Made by a program: the position numbers and the translations under genes
The notes under the pieces: model-generated
What the model saw: the letters and a program-made list of their open reading frames with translations, nothing else
What the model was told of the DNA's origin: nothing
Database searches by the model: none
NCBI GenBank assembly: GCA_025200525.1
Contig: CM045763.1
Coordinates: 62,569,018-62,633,017 of the forward strand
Origin: Camellia lanceoleosa
Taxonomy: Eukaryota; Streptophyta; Magnoliopsida; Ericales; Theaceae
DNA: 64,000 bases
Reading direction: 5' to 3'
Part shown: positions 21,751-32,458 of the stretch, piece by piece
Position numbering within the stretch: position 1 is the stretch's first letter
How the letters are laid out: the number at the start of each line of letters is the position of its first letter

Positions 21751-23750
21751 CAAGGTGGGTAAGCATCAACCAACTTGAGTTTAGAAACTAGATCACTAAA
21801 ATGACCATGAGGATGAGCCTTAGTGAAGATTTCAATTGTCTAATCGGCAGAGATAATAAAGATAAGACAAATAGTGCCACTAGTAACATGCTATCGTATG
21901 AAGTGAGAATCAATCTCAATATGCTTTGTGCGATCATGGTGTACATCATTATCGAATAGTATTCGATTATCACAATAGAGGTTAATCCCAAAGAATGAGA
22001 AAACCCCATATCGAAAAGAAGCGGTGAAGCCACACAAGCTCTGAGTAGTGTCAAGAAGAGGATAATACTCAACCTCAAGATTAGAACGAGCAACAAGAGT
22101 TTGCTTCTTGCTATGCGCACAATGAGAGAGTCACTCAAGAAAAAGTAGAATCTGTAGTAGAACGACGATCAATAAGATCCCTGTCCAATGCATCGTAAAA
22201 TGCGGTAATCAGAGAGATTAGTGTCTTTGAGTAGTGAAGACCATGAAACATAGTTCCTTTGAGACAACGCAAAATGCGAACCAAAGCATCATAGTGCGAA
22301 GAGCGAGCGACCATAAACCGATCGACAATGTGAACAACATAGACAATGTCGGACGAGTAATCGAAGATAAACAAGACCGCCAACTAGCCGACAAAGATAA
22401 GGTAGCATCGCGGACAACGGTGATCGTTAAGAGCTATGTGACGAGTCCGAGAATTAACTAGGTAGGAGCAGCTTTACAATCGGTAAGACCAAAGACGAGC
22501 CAAAAGATCGAGGTATACTTGGCCCGGGTGAGAAAGTAACCAGAAGGATCATAAGAAATTTTCAAGCCGAGGAAATAACTAACAAACCTAAATCTTTCAT
22601 CTCAAGCTGGTGACTGAGGAACGGTTTGAGACTAGAGATACCCATCAGAAGTCATCCCCGTGATGATCGTATCATCAACATAGAGAATAAGAAGAATAAT
22701 AACACCACGCCCGCCTTGCATATAAACAAAGCGTAACCATAGGCCGGAAGAGAATCCAAAGTCACTAATGGTAGAACTGAACTTGGCAAACCAGGTACGG
22801 GGAGCTTGTTTGAAACCATACAAAGCATGGCGAAGTTTACAAACCTTAGTGGACTGAACTGAGGAATCAAGAGGAGGCTGCATATGAACTTCCTCAGTGA
22901 GATCACCAATGAGAAAAGCGTTCTTGACATCCATCTGACAAAGACTCCAATGACAAGCAGCAGCAACAACAAGTAAATTGTGAACTGAAGTAAGACGAGC
23001 AACAGGAGCAAGTGTTTCCTCATAATCAATCCCATATTCTTGAGTAAACCCCCGAGTAACAAGATGAACTTTGTAACGCTCAATGGAACCATTGGAGTGG
23101 GTTTTGATCTTGTAAACCCATTTGCAACTAACAACACTCTTTCCAGGTAGAAAATAAACTACATTCCAGGTGTGAGTTTTATCTAAAGCCTACAGTTCAT
23201 CACTCATAGCTTACTATCGAGGAGGGTTAGACCAAGCCTCTCGATAGGAAGTAGGTTCATGAGAAGAAAAAACTGTGGAACCAACAATGAAATCACGAAG
23301 AAGTATAGAAGGTTGTGTTACCTGAGTAGAATGGCGAAGAGGTATCTCTGGTGCAGAAGATGATATAGTGGAATCAAGGGATGTATAAGGCTCACTGGGA
23401 GAGTGAATGATAACAAGATTAGGAGGTGGAACAGGAGCACGTACAAAAGCTGGCTCAGGATCAAGGAGTGAAACAAAGAAGACCGTAAGAAGGCGGAGCG
23501 TAATCCATAGGATGAAATTTGGAGTCATCATGTTAGAAATAGTGTATGTATCAAGCTCATTAAACAAAAGAGGGGGATCTATAAAGAATGGTGTAGTAAA
23601 AGGAGTGGACAAATGAAACTTAGATGTAGAGGAGAACATTTTGTGTTCCCAAAATACTACATGACGCGAGACACGAAGACGATGAGAAAGACGATCCCAA
23701 CAACGATAACCTTTATGTTCAATCTCATACCCTAGGAAGCAACACAAAAC
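21751..23750 (-). pseudogene. Copia-2 reverse transcriptase and RNase H remnant
   Basis: Read right to left in several frames. The linker after integrase (23747-23214) contains MCCFLGYEIEHKGYRCWD and VSRHVVFWEH, typical of copia. Reverse transcriptase follows at 23137-22632, with the Asp motif MDVKNAFLIGDL at 22934-22900 and LYVDDTIITG near 22660-22690, so both catalytic Asp boxes survive. RNase H begins at 22383 (HYDALVRILRCLKGT, DRRSTT) and degrades through frameshifts to about 21790. Many stops and frame changes mean it is not functional. Its upstream part is 23725-24520. Confidence 0.85.
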
Positions 23751-24520
23751 GGGCGCGAGGTTCTAATTTGGTACGCTTATGTGGTTGAAAAAGAACAAAA
23801 CAAGCACATCTAAACACACAAAGACCAGTATGGACAGGAGGTGTACCATGCAGATGCTCATATGGGGTTTGATTGTTGATGGTAGGGGAAGGAACACAGT
23901 TGATAGTATAGATTGTTGTGAGAGCAACTTCTCCCAAAAAACTTTCAGGACAAGAAGAAGATATTAAAACAGCACGAACAGTGTCTAGGATATGGCGATG
24001 TTTGCGCTCAGCACGACCATTTTGTTGGGAGGTACCAGGACAAGAATAATGAGAAAGGGTACCACTTTGACGAAGGAATTTCAAAAAATGAGTTGCTTTG
24101 TATTCCTGAGCATTAGCAACACGAAAATTTTTGTAACTCAGAGTGAGATTTCATAAGAAATAACCACGTAAAACGAGTGAAATCGTCAACAAATATAACA
24201 AAGTATTTAGATCCCCCCATAGTAGTATTAGGTGAAGGCCCCTAAACATCATAGTGTTAAGATCAAAAGGTACACGAGACATAGAAGTACTAGTAGTTAA
24301 TGGCAAAACAGACTGTTTTGGAAGTTGACAAGATAGACAGTCTACTTTATCATTTGGAACATCACCTAACTGACCACTTGAAGCTAGAGAGCATAAATGA
24401 CCAAAAGACACATGACCTAACCTAAAATGCCATAAAGTAAGAGAGGAACTAATAGTAGCAAAAGCAGCGTCTCAACATTGGAAGTACTGGAGGAGGGAAT
24501 GCGAATGTGGATAAGCTCGT
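23725..24520 (-). pseudogene. Copia-2 integrase remnant
   Basis: The zinc-binding part is at 24411-24300 (FGHLCSLASS, CLSCQLPKQ, giving the CxxC pair). The core follows in shifted frames. The segment from 24084 includes HYSCPGTSQQNGRAERKH with the catalytic Glu context intact, then TPYEHLHGTPP. Stops and frameshifts break the region. Just to the right the gene is cut by the solo LTR at 24554-25983, on the other side of which the protease continues. Confidence 0.85.
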
Positions 24521-24553
24521 ATAGACGTCCATGTCTACGACTCATCATAAAGA

Positions 24554-25648
24554 TGTCACGACCAACTCCTCGTACCTAAGGGTTAAGCATCATAATGGCC
24601 AGTAATTGAAGTTACTTCCGGCCAATTCTTAAACAAATTACTAAAAAGAAAAGAAAAAAATATTTAAGTGAGAATACTAAAATAATCATCGGAGCTTCTA
24701 TTTTTATAACAAAATTTATTGACCAAAAAGGTCGATATTTACATATAAAAATACCATAAAAGTGTTGTGTATGTATATTCCACAGCCCCGCATCTAAGAC
24801 TCTCCAAAAGCTATTTCTGAATTGCATTGTTTCCTGAAAATTGGTAAACAACTATAAGCACATGGCAAAGTGAGAAATATTATATTAAGAGCATAAGGGC
24901 ATAAAATTCACCATGGATAATTATTGGTTAAACAAAGCTTTAAAATACAGAGTATATAATACAGAGATCATTTGACATATAATACAGGAACAAAATAATC
25001 ATAACCATGGTACAAAACGGAACAGAATAGATGTATGGACTCAAGAGGTGGCTCGTACGAACTCTAGAGGTGGCTCCTACCGTAGTGTAGCACTTAGCTC
25101 CGTACAGCACTTTGCTCCACACCAAAAATCATAACCACGGTACAGAACATAACAGATGTATGGACTCAAGAGGTGGCTCTGACAATAGTGTAACACTTAG
25201 CTCCGTACAACACTTTGCTCCACACCGTAAATCGAGTGTCAGGATCCATATGAGACAAAGGGTCACAAAGTGACTAATCAAAGGGTCAATGGTTATTTAG
25301 GTCCCCAAGGCATGGAACTCCCATGGTGGTACATACATAAAATAATTACTTATAAAATCAATGTTAAATAATTAAGAAAATTTAAACAAACATATATATG
25401 GGTTTCAATTTAAGCAAATAGAGTTCAGAAAATAATCAATATAATCGAAATATTAATCTAATTTATAAAACCCAAATTGCTTAAAATAAATTATGGTAAC
25501 TCAAAACATACGTAAAATATATTATGGTGACTCAAGATATAATATAACTCACCTTAATGTTAATTCTAACTTTTACCTTTCATTCACTGTGACCTACTAA
25601 ATACTTCAAACTAAACTCAAAGTTTTATATATAAAAAAACACTAAAGA

Positions 25649-25688
<40 letters not shown>

Positions 25689-25983
25689 TAAGAGAGCTTG
25701 GAATTGGTGATGATGCATATGGTGAACATCCCTATATATAAGGGAGGAGGCGTGGTCAGCAAGTGAATTGGGGGCCACGCTTCCTTGTTGTACAGAAAAT
25801 GTTACAGTTCAATGTATTTTGATTTAGGAAAAATATAGAGAAAAATATAATGAAAATATCATAATACTCAGAAAATAATATTGAATAATAATATAAAGTT
25901 AAAATTATTTTTTTGAAATCATTTATAATTAACCAATACTAATATAAAATTTAAGGGACAACTTAAATTTTCAGGTTGTTACA
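24554..25983 (+). repeat. Solo LTR (family S), copy 1, inside Copia-2
   Basis: 1,430 bp running from TGTCACGACC to TGTTACA, closely related to 32459-33959. It has a plus-strand TATA box (25733-25742), an (AG)n run (25651-25684) and an internal duplicated block around AAGAGGTGGCTC and TAGCACTTAGCTCCG (25030-25110 and 25150-25220). No internal coding region or second LTR accompanies it. The flanking bases show no clear target duplication. The TGTCACGACC start suggests a chromoviral gypsy (Del/Tekay-like) LTR, but that is inference. Confidence 0.8.
25733..25742 (+). promoter_or_regulatory. TATA box of solo LTR copy 1
   Basis: TATATATAAG followed by GGAGGAGG, about 240 bp from the LTR end. The second copy has CCTTTTATAGG at the equivalent place (33585). 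Confidence 0.5.
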
Positions 25984-26506
25984 GTTTGTCCCATCTTCGG
26001 ATTCTGCACAACACAACTAGTTGGAGAAAATAGGATAGTGAGGCCAAGATCACAAAGTTGACCAATAGAGATAAGATTTAGTGTAAGAATAGGGATCAGA
26101 TAAGTGTGAGGAAGAGAGACATTAAAGATAGAAATATGACCTACATGCCTAACATGCATTTGAGAACCATCAGCAGTATGAATGCTAGGTAAATTAGAAG
26201 GACATGTAGTGGAAGAGAACAATGTAGGGTCAGAAGTCAGATGGTTGCAACAGACCGAATCAAAATACCATGAAGAGGAACCTGGGGTGACTGAGATATC
26301 AGTAGAAGGTGCACTAGAAGTGGAAAGAACCTTTTGCATAATAGCTTCAATATCATGAACAGTGTAAATAGAAGAGGAGACAGGTGTAATAGCAGTAGAG
26401 GCAGATTGAATCGAAGAGTCATGTTGACTAACAGAGGATCTAAAAGAGCCACCGTAGAAAGGAGAATTATCTGAATGATCCATGAAGTAATCAAAGTATG
26501 AGTCAC
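25984..26506 (-). pseudogene. Copia-2 protease region
   Basis: The open frame from 26483 has a Ser-rich start, then the retroviral-type protease site as WYFDSVCCNHLTSD (Val-Cys where Gly-Ala is usual), the IHTADGSQM and LISIGQLCDLGL motifs and the pre-integrase end CVVQNPKMGQT, where the solo LTR cuts it. The missing Gly next to the catalytic Asp predicts an inactive protease. No zinc knuckle and no gag lie upstream; that space is taken by the repeats at 26500-26945. Confidence 0.85.
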
Positions 26507-26583
26507 AAAGAGGGCCTAGTAGTGTCGGAGTAGAACTGGGTGAGTCACAAAGAGGGCCCAGTAGTGTCGGAGTAGAACTGGAT
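26500..26583. repeat. 42-bp tandem duplication
   Basis: GAGTCACAAAGAGGGCC followed by AGTAGTGTCGGAGTAGAACT occurs twice head to tail (26500-26541 and 26542-26583), with two to three differences. At 42 bp it preserves the reading frame. Confidence 0.9.
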
Positions 26584-26698
26584 GAAACAGAGTCTTAGTG
26601 AATTTGGAACGTTGAAAATAGCTAGAGAGTAGCTGAGTTGGCCTAAAAATAGCCAAAAAATGGACCTGTAGATGACAAATAGGCCAAAGATGACATCA

Positions 26699-26945
26699 GC
26701 GTGCGTGACACACATTAGCAGAAGAGGCGCGCGGCGCACGGTAGTGACAGAGGCGTGCGCGGCACACAATAGCAAAAACGGTGCATGCGGGTGCACAGTA
26801 GCAAAAACGGTGCACGCGAGTGTACAATAGCAGTGGTGGTGCATACGGATACACGGTAGTAAGAAAGGTGTACGCAGGTGCACGGTAGTAGAAACGACAT
26901 ACGTAGTAGCAGGAATGGCGCGTGTTGGCACGTAGGAGAGTGACG
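26699..26945. repeat. Degenerate 29-bp GC-rich minisatellite
   Basis: Eight to nine units of 26-29 bp, each built as GTGCACGCGGGTGCACGGTAG followed by CAAAAACG or a variant. It is much richer in GC and CpG than its surroundings. It lies where the gag gene of a copia element should be. Confidence 0.85.
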
Positions 26946-27222
26946 GCGGAAGGCTAGACGCACTAACTACACAAGCGGCGTATGAGAGCGCATTCAGAGG
27001 TTTGTAGCGACAGGCCTGGTGGCGTTAGAACTAGTGAACAATTCCGAGCATAGTGGTAAAAAAATTTATAAAATTTTGGTCAAAAAATGATGACGAAGCA
27101 ATGACAAAACAGTGTCGTGGAACAACGAATGGTGCATTGATGAAAAAGAAGAGATATGCTACAATGCCACTGTGTATGGGCAATAAGCAGGAGAAAAAAT
27201 GAGCTAGGATTCAAGACCTAAG
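26946..27222. other. Copia-2 5' leader
   Basis: Untranslated sequence between the minisatellite and the primer-binding site, with no recognisable gag. With 26500-26945 it accounts for the whole space before the protease. Confidence 0.6.
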
Positions 27223-27233
27223 TTTTGATACCA
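27223..27233 (-). other. Copia-2 primer-binding site
   Basis: The minus strand reads TGGTATCAAAA immediately after the 5' LTR, complementary to the 3' end of initiator tRNA-Met for the first eight bases. This is the standard primer of plant copia elements. Confidence 0.88.
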
Positions 27234-27418
27234 TGTTAAAATGGTTGAAAGAAAGGAAAAATTGTGTATCTATATTATATTGAATTAAATTAATACAATA
27301 GAAAAAGCCTATATATATAGGCTGAAAAGAAACCTAAATAAGTATAGAAGAAGATAAAGATATAAGGAGATGGAGATAGAGATACAAATAGATAAGTATA
27401 ATATAATATACATTAACA
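27234..27418 (-). repeat. Copia-2 5' LTR
   Basis: 185 bp with inverted ends TGTTAA...TTAACA. It matches 21540-21738, including the central CCTATATATATAGG. The right flank ATATA repeats the left flank. Confidence 0.88.
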
Positions 27419-27423
27419 ATATA

Positions 27424-28861
27424 ATTGAGATTAACTTTATGTAGTTTGAAATTTATATATAAAATAAATTTGAATTACAAGATAATAATTTTGAAAAATT
27501 CTGGATATATAATATTACTGTTCATAGTAATGAGCAAAGCATGCGTGAGCGATTCCAAAAGGCCAAAGGTCACAAATGATGTTTCTAACACTAAGAAAAA
27601 GCAATGTTAAAAAAAACAAAAACAAAAAAAAACATAAAACTAAAGAAGCAAAGTTCATATGATCAAAAACAGAGAAATGTCCGCAAAAAGAGAAAAAATA
27701 AAATAAAAAATAGTTTAAAAAGCAAAGACATGATTAATTCGTAAAAAAAAAGTGTGCTTTTTTAAAACCATGGTCGATGGAGCTGTTGAAGTATGAATGC
27801 AGGTAAGAAATACTACACTTTCAGAATAGAAAATTTAGAAAAATGTGTACATTACATGTACCTTTTTTTGACTATTTTGTCAACAAAATTGAGACATAAA
27901 GTTGAGATTAAAAAATTTTAGAAGATTAAAGAGTTACATTATATTAATTTTTAATTTAAAAAGATAAAATAAAAAATAATAATAATTAAAATGAATAAAG
28001 TGTAATAAAAAGACTTTAAAATGACGAAATGAATCGTGGAATGGGAGTTCATGCAGGGTCAATAAGCCAAACCGGATCATCCAATTCACACAAGTGGTTT
28101 AGAGAGAAACTAGTCCTTATAATTTATCTTTATGCTTGTTGAAATGCCCATCTGATTGCCTTGATTTCTTCTAGATAGAAAGTGGAGAGTATATTTTGGG
28201 ACAATTACAATTCTTTTTTAAAATAATTTTAAATTAATAATAAATTTTGTGAATATTAATAATTAAAATCTTCATTTTTTTTCATGAATTTACAATTATT
28301 TTGTAAAAACACTATTAAATTGTAATTTACCCTATTTTCTTTTAGGTAGTTGTGGGAAAATGTTTATTGATAACTTGTGTCTTTTTTGCAAAGGCTACAC
28401 AACCAAAGTAATTCCCTCAACCAAAATTAAGAGTAGAGTCAACTTTAAAGTTAATATAATTGAAATGTGATTATTTATTGGTTACTTTTTTTCCCTTAAA
28501 AAAATAAAAAATAAAAAAAATCGACTTCAAAGATTTCTTAATGTACAAGGAGCCTTACAAAAAAAATATATATATTTACTTTTGTGAATTATCTCACCCC
28601 CCAATCAAATACGAAGCCTAATACATAAGGGTAAATTATACTAACTACTTAAGTTTTAGAAAAAAATATAACATGTTGTGAAAGTTTGACATAATTACAT
28701 TGACACTATATTATAGGAGTATTTACTTACTTTTAAAAAATTTAAAAATACAACGCTAAAAAGTATTTATTTTTATTTTTTTTAAAACAAAATTTCTAGT
28801 AAAATAAAACTTTTTGATACCCTTTCATGTTAAAACTTGATATTCTTTTGGGAGACTTTAA
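27424..28861. other. AT-rich intergenic sequence
   Basis: No gene is supported. The 61-residue plus-strand frame at 27425-27610 has no features of a real protein. The stretch is rich in A and T homopolymers. Confidence 0.6.
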
Positions 28862-28992
28862 GGTCTTGTTTGGGAATATGTTATTTTAATAATTTTTTGA
28901 CTTTTTATGAAAAGATATGCAAAAAAGTAGAGTGACAATTTATAATAATTTTTAAATTTTTTGGCTAAAATACTTAGTTCCCAAACATAGCG
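28862..28992. mobile_element. Tourist-like MITE relic
   Basis: Ends GGTCTTGTTTGGGAAT and, inverted, GCTATGTTTGGGAAC. The interior has TTTTTGACTTTTTATGAAAAG, shared with other MITEs here. It is preceded by TAA, but the right copy of the target is not clear. Confidence 0.5.
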
Positions 28993-29065
28993 TGTAGATC
29001 ATAATAGGTAGAATTATTATTTAATAGGTCATGTGATAATTAATGGTATTTTTATCAAACACTAT

Positions 29066-29349
29066 TAAAAAAGTCACTAATTATTAATTTTCAGCGACAG
29101 TTTAAAAATTGTCATAAAAAATGTCACTAATTATATGTTTTAGCGATAGTTCAAAAAAATCTTCACAAAAAAAGTCACTAATTTTCATCTTTCAGCGACA
29201 ATTTAAAAAAATTGTAATAGAAAAATGTCACTAATTGTAAATTTTAGCGACAATTTATAAAAATCAAAACAAAAAAAGTCACCAATTGTCAATTTTTAGC
29301 AATATACGTAAAAAATTGTCACAAAAAATTATTTTTAACGACGATTTTA
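29066..29349. repeat. ~50-bp tandem repeat, five units
   Basis: Units start with AAAAAAGTCACTAATT and continue through TTTTAGCGACAATTTAAAAA to TTGTCAC. Five units of 48-56 bp are visible. Each unit can pair with itself through TTAGCGACA.../...TTGTC, so short stems are possible. Confidence 0.8.
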
Positions 29350-29714
29350 TTATTTTCAATAGGACTTGATAAGAATTAAATTCAACTATTAGAACCTATT
29401 AGTAATTTACCCTATTCTCTTCAACTATATAATTTAGTGGGATTGTTTTGATGAAATTTCAAAATATCATTTTTTTAAAATATATTCCATGAGATTACAA
29501 ATTATTAAATAAATAGTGGGTTAATCCCAATTACATAAAAAAATTCAGTGGGTTCATTTGAACAGATCCTAAAATGTAGTTACGCCCTACATGAAATAAA
29601 TATTTCATGCTCTTTTAAATGGAGAATGGAAGGATGGAATACAACAAATGGTGGAGAAAATATAATGAGAATTAAATAAAACTATTTTCTAACACCCATA
29701 CTATAATCTGATCG
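29350..29714. other. AT-rich spacer
   Basis: No gene, RNA or clear repeat found between the 50-bp tandem repeat and the foldback element. Confidence 0.55.
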
Positions 29715-30111
29715 GATTAGGGATCGCTGTTGTACGGTTTGCATAATAGTGACTGTTGTGCAGCTCATGGAAATTATTTCAGACTTTATTTTCATCATCC
29801 GAACCCTTCAATTTTTGAAAAACATCGAGTATAACATACCTGTAAAAAATCAAATTGATCGAACATCGATAGACCCTTTATCAACTCGAATATGTATATA
29901 TAAAAAATAAATATATAAGTATTAAATTGAATATAAATGTGAGTTGATGAAGAGTCTATCGATATTCGATCAACTTAATTTTTTACAGGTATATTCTACT
30001 CAATGTTCTTCAAAAATTGAACGTTTGGATGATGAAAATAAATTCTGAAATAATTCTCATAAGCTGCACAACAGTTACTACTGTGCAAGCCGCACAACTC
30101 AACTCTTAATC
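29715..30111. mobile_element. Foldback MITE with ~170-bp inverted arms
   Basis: The left arm (about 29715-29890) and right arm (about 29940-30111) are inverted copies along their full length with roughly one mismatch in six to seven bases. Shared words include ATTTTCATCATCC, CAATTTTTGAA, ATACCTGTAAAAAAT and GACTGTTGTGCAGCT/AACTGTTGTGCAGCT. The loop of about 50 bp is AT-rich. There is no coding capacity. The superfamily is not assigned because the target duplication is unclear. Confidence 0.8.
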
Positions 30112-30612
30112 TCTTAATCTATAAAATAAATAAATAAATAAAACACCCATACTAATACTATAATGAACAACTCTTTACAGAATGATATTACATACTTTTG
30201 CTGAAAAGGAAAAAAAAAAAAATCATCTTATATTTATTTATTTTTTTGAACTGAAAAAAGTCATCTTATAGTACATACCCTTTTTACACACGTTTAAAAT
30301 GGTATGTATCCTATGTAAATTATGGTATTTATGGTATTATTTACCACAAATGTTATAACTAGACTCTTTTTTTTTTTTAATCATAAAAAAAGTCATAATT
30401 AAATATTACATGAGAAATAATTAAATATTTTTTAAATCATACTCAAAATAATATTATAACCAATATGATAGTGAGTCATGACTAACAACACATGAGTTAT
30501 AACTAATATCATAATAAATCATAACTAAAAATTACAAAAATCGTAAATTGCAACTAAAAATTATAAAAATTGTAACTCACCCCTCCCCCCTCCAAAAAAA
30601 AAAAAAAAAAGA
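30112..30612. other. AT-rich spacer
   Basis: No gene. A short ATGGTATTTATGGTATT duplication lies near 30323, and repeats of TAACTA and CATAACTA fill 30400-30570. An A-run precedes the next MITE. Confidence 0.5.
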
Positions 30613-30830
30613 TTAGGCGAATTACACTAACAGTCCTTATAGTTGGGGATTCATATCACTTTAGTCAAATAAGACAATTTTACATGGTCATCATTCAATC
30701 CCATAATAAAATTGTCTTTATTTGGAAAAAAAAATTCAAAATTCAGGATCAAATGTGTCACAATTGAAAAGTTAAGGATCAAAGTGACACAAGTCTTAAA
30801 TTATAAAGACTGTTAGTGTAATTAGTCTAA
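30613..30830. mobile_element. MITE with AATTACACTAACAGT inverted ends
   Basis: Left end GAATTACACTAACAGTCCTT and right end, inverted, AATTACACTAACAGTCTTT. Homology between arms runs about 50 bp inward (ATCACTTTAGTC against GTCACTTTGATC). Total length is about 218 bp with no coding capacity. Confidence 0.75.
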
Positions 30831-31123
30831 AAAGATTATAGAATTGCCGATAACATATAGACGGTAGAAAATACGTTAAAAATGGTACATTTAGCCAGAC
30901 TGATATCTAAAGTATAGGTTTTCAATAACACTTGAAGGCATGTTTCCTTGATAATACAATCGAAATTATAACAAATTGGGATTAATCTAATTAGTTAAAA
31001 CTCCCTGCCTTGTTTGACTATATCTTTTTTTTTTTTTTTTTTTGACTAAATAAGCCAAATCCAAATTTTGTATTTGGTTTGACTAAAATAGTAATATTGA
31101 ATTTTAAAAAAATAAATTAATCA

Positions 31124-31566
31124 GTATGTTTGGTTTCAGTTTTTTAAATTTAATTTTTTAAAAATTGAGTTTTTTATTTTTTGTACTTTTTTGTTTTTAG
31201 TAAATATTTTTTAAACTTTAAGTAATTTTTTTTCTTTTTTACATACATCTTACTTAGAGGTATCTAAATAGTAAAATATTTGTGAAGCAATATTTTACAA
31301 AATTAATAAATATACAAAAATACGAAAAAAATACTAAATTTTCGTTTTTTTTTTTTGTATTTTTTTATATTTAGTGTATTTTTAAAGATTTTTTTCACAA
31401 ATATTATACTTTTTAAGTGTATTTATGTTATGTGTGTCTAAAAATTTTAAAAAAAAAATTGCTTAAAATATTAAAAAAAATCATTGAAACATTAAAATAC
31501 GAAAAATAAAAAAAGTATAGTTTTTTGAAAATTGTTTTCAGAAAACTATAACCAAACAAAAAACTA
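31124..31566. mobile_element. Probable MITE with GTTTGGTT inverted ends
   Basis: The left end GTTTGGTTTCAGTTTTTT faces a right end GAAAACTATAACCAAAC, and inner AT-rich arms also pair loosely. A 33-bp direct repeat (31082-31113 and 31564-31595, starting ACTAAAATAGTAATATTGA) flanks it, which may come from recombination or an older duplication. Confidence 0.45.
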
Positions 31567-31639
31567 AAATAGTAATATTGAATTTAAAAAAATTAATATT
31601 TTAGGAAATTTCACTAGATTAGTGCAAAGATCATTTTAC

Positions 31640-31850
31640 CATCAATAAGGGCTCTTACCTTTGGTAAGATTAATATAGTAATTTCTCCCTACTTAATTGG
31701 TCACTATGTCTTCCTTAGGGTTTAGTTTCAAAGAGGTCATGTGTTCAATTCTCCTTAAGGGGATTGAATTAAGAATATGCAAGCACTTAGGTGCTTTATC
31801 AAAGGTAATGAGATTTTCTTTTATAGGTGCTAATCTAACAATTAACAACT
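31640..31850 (+). repeat. Possible tRNA-derived SINE remnant
   Basis: The phrase GAGGTCATGTGTTCAATTCTC (31733 region) resembles a polymerase III box B, and TTAGGGTTTAG lies about 35 bp upstream where a box A would be. It lacks a clear tail and target duplication, so support is weak. Confidence 0.25.
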
Positions 31851-32458
31851 AATATTTCTCGATCAAAAATATATATATATATATATAGTAATTTCTCCCT
31901 AAAAAGTAAAAGTTTAAAATGGTAGGATGCTAAATATTCTTACTTTTTTTCCTTTTGACCCTCACCTTTTCTTTTCTTTTTTTTATTATAATTTTGCCCT
32001 AACCTTAATTTCCATTTTTTACTCCTTTTTTATCTTTCAAACCCTAACCCTCCAACCTTACATCCACCTCCACTCCATTCCGCCCGGCAGCCTCCTCCGG
32101 CAGCTATCTCAGTGCCTCTCCACTGGCGAACACCTTTCTACAATCGCCTTATATTTTTCTCTCTATTCTTCTTCATCTTCTGGGTTTGTGGTTGTCTCGT
32201 TGTCACGAACTCCTCGCCGCCATGGCAGTCAAGTCCAACCTCAATCTCAGTCGCCAACCATGTTCTTCTTCTTTCTCATCTTCTCCCAAAACCCTAACCC
32301 TAGTCTTATGGTTTTTTAGAAAGGGCAGTGGCGATCTAGGTCACGATGAAAAGAGGAAGAAAAAGAAGAAGAAAAGAAAGAAGGCAGTGACAATGGTCGG
32401 ATTACCGGTGATGAGGGCTCCAGTGAGTCAATTGCCGGAGGTAATGGTTGGGAGTGAG
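31851..32458. other. Spacer with a gene-like but unsupported GC-richer patch
   Basis: From about 32050 to 32458 base composition rises and several overlapping plus-strand frames of 60-130 residues appear. They are low-complexity (Ser/Phe/Leu-rich or Lys-rich), mutually overlapping and without a domain. It may be the worn start of a host gene truncated by the solo LTR at 32459, but no function can be given. Confidence 0.4.

Larger units (their letters stand above)
21540..27418 (-). mobile_element. Copia-2: short-LTR Ty1-copia retrotransposon, minus strand
   Basis: A 5.9-kb element with LTRs of 199 and 185 bp, a perfect initiator-Met-type primer site (27223-27233), a purine tract (21739-21750) and an ATATA target duplication. 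Order from right to left: leader with minisatellite, protease, integrase, reverse transcriptase, RNase H. A 1.43-kb solo LTR (24554-25983) interrupts it between protease and integrase. Short LTRs and the integrase motif block point to the Ale/Retrofit group; that lineage call is an inference. Confidence 0.88.
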
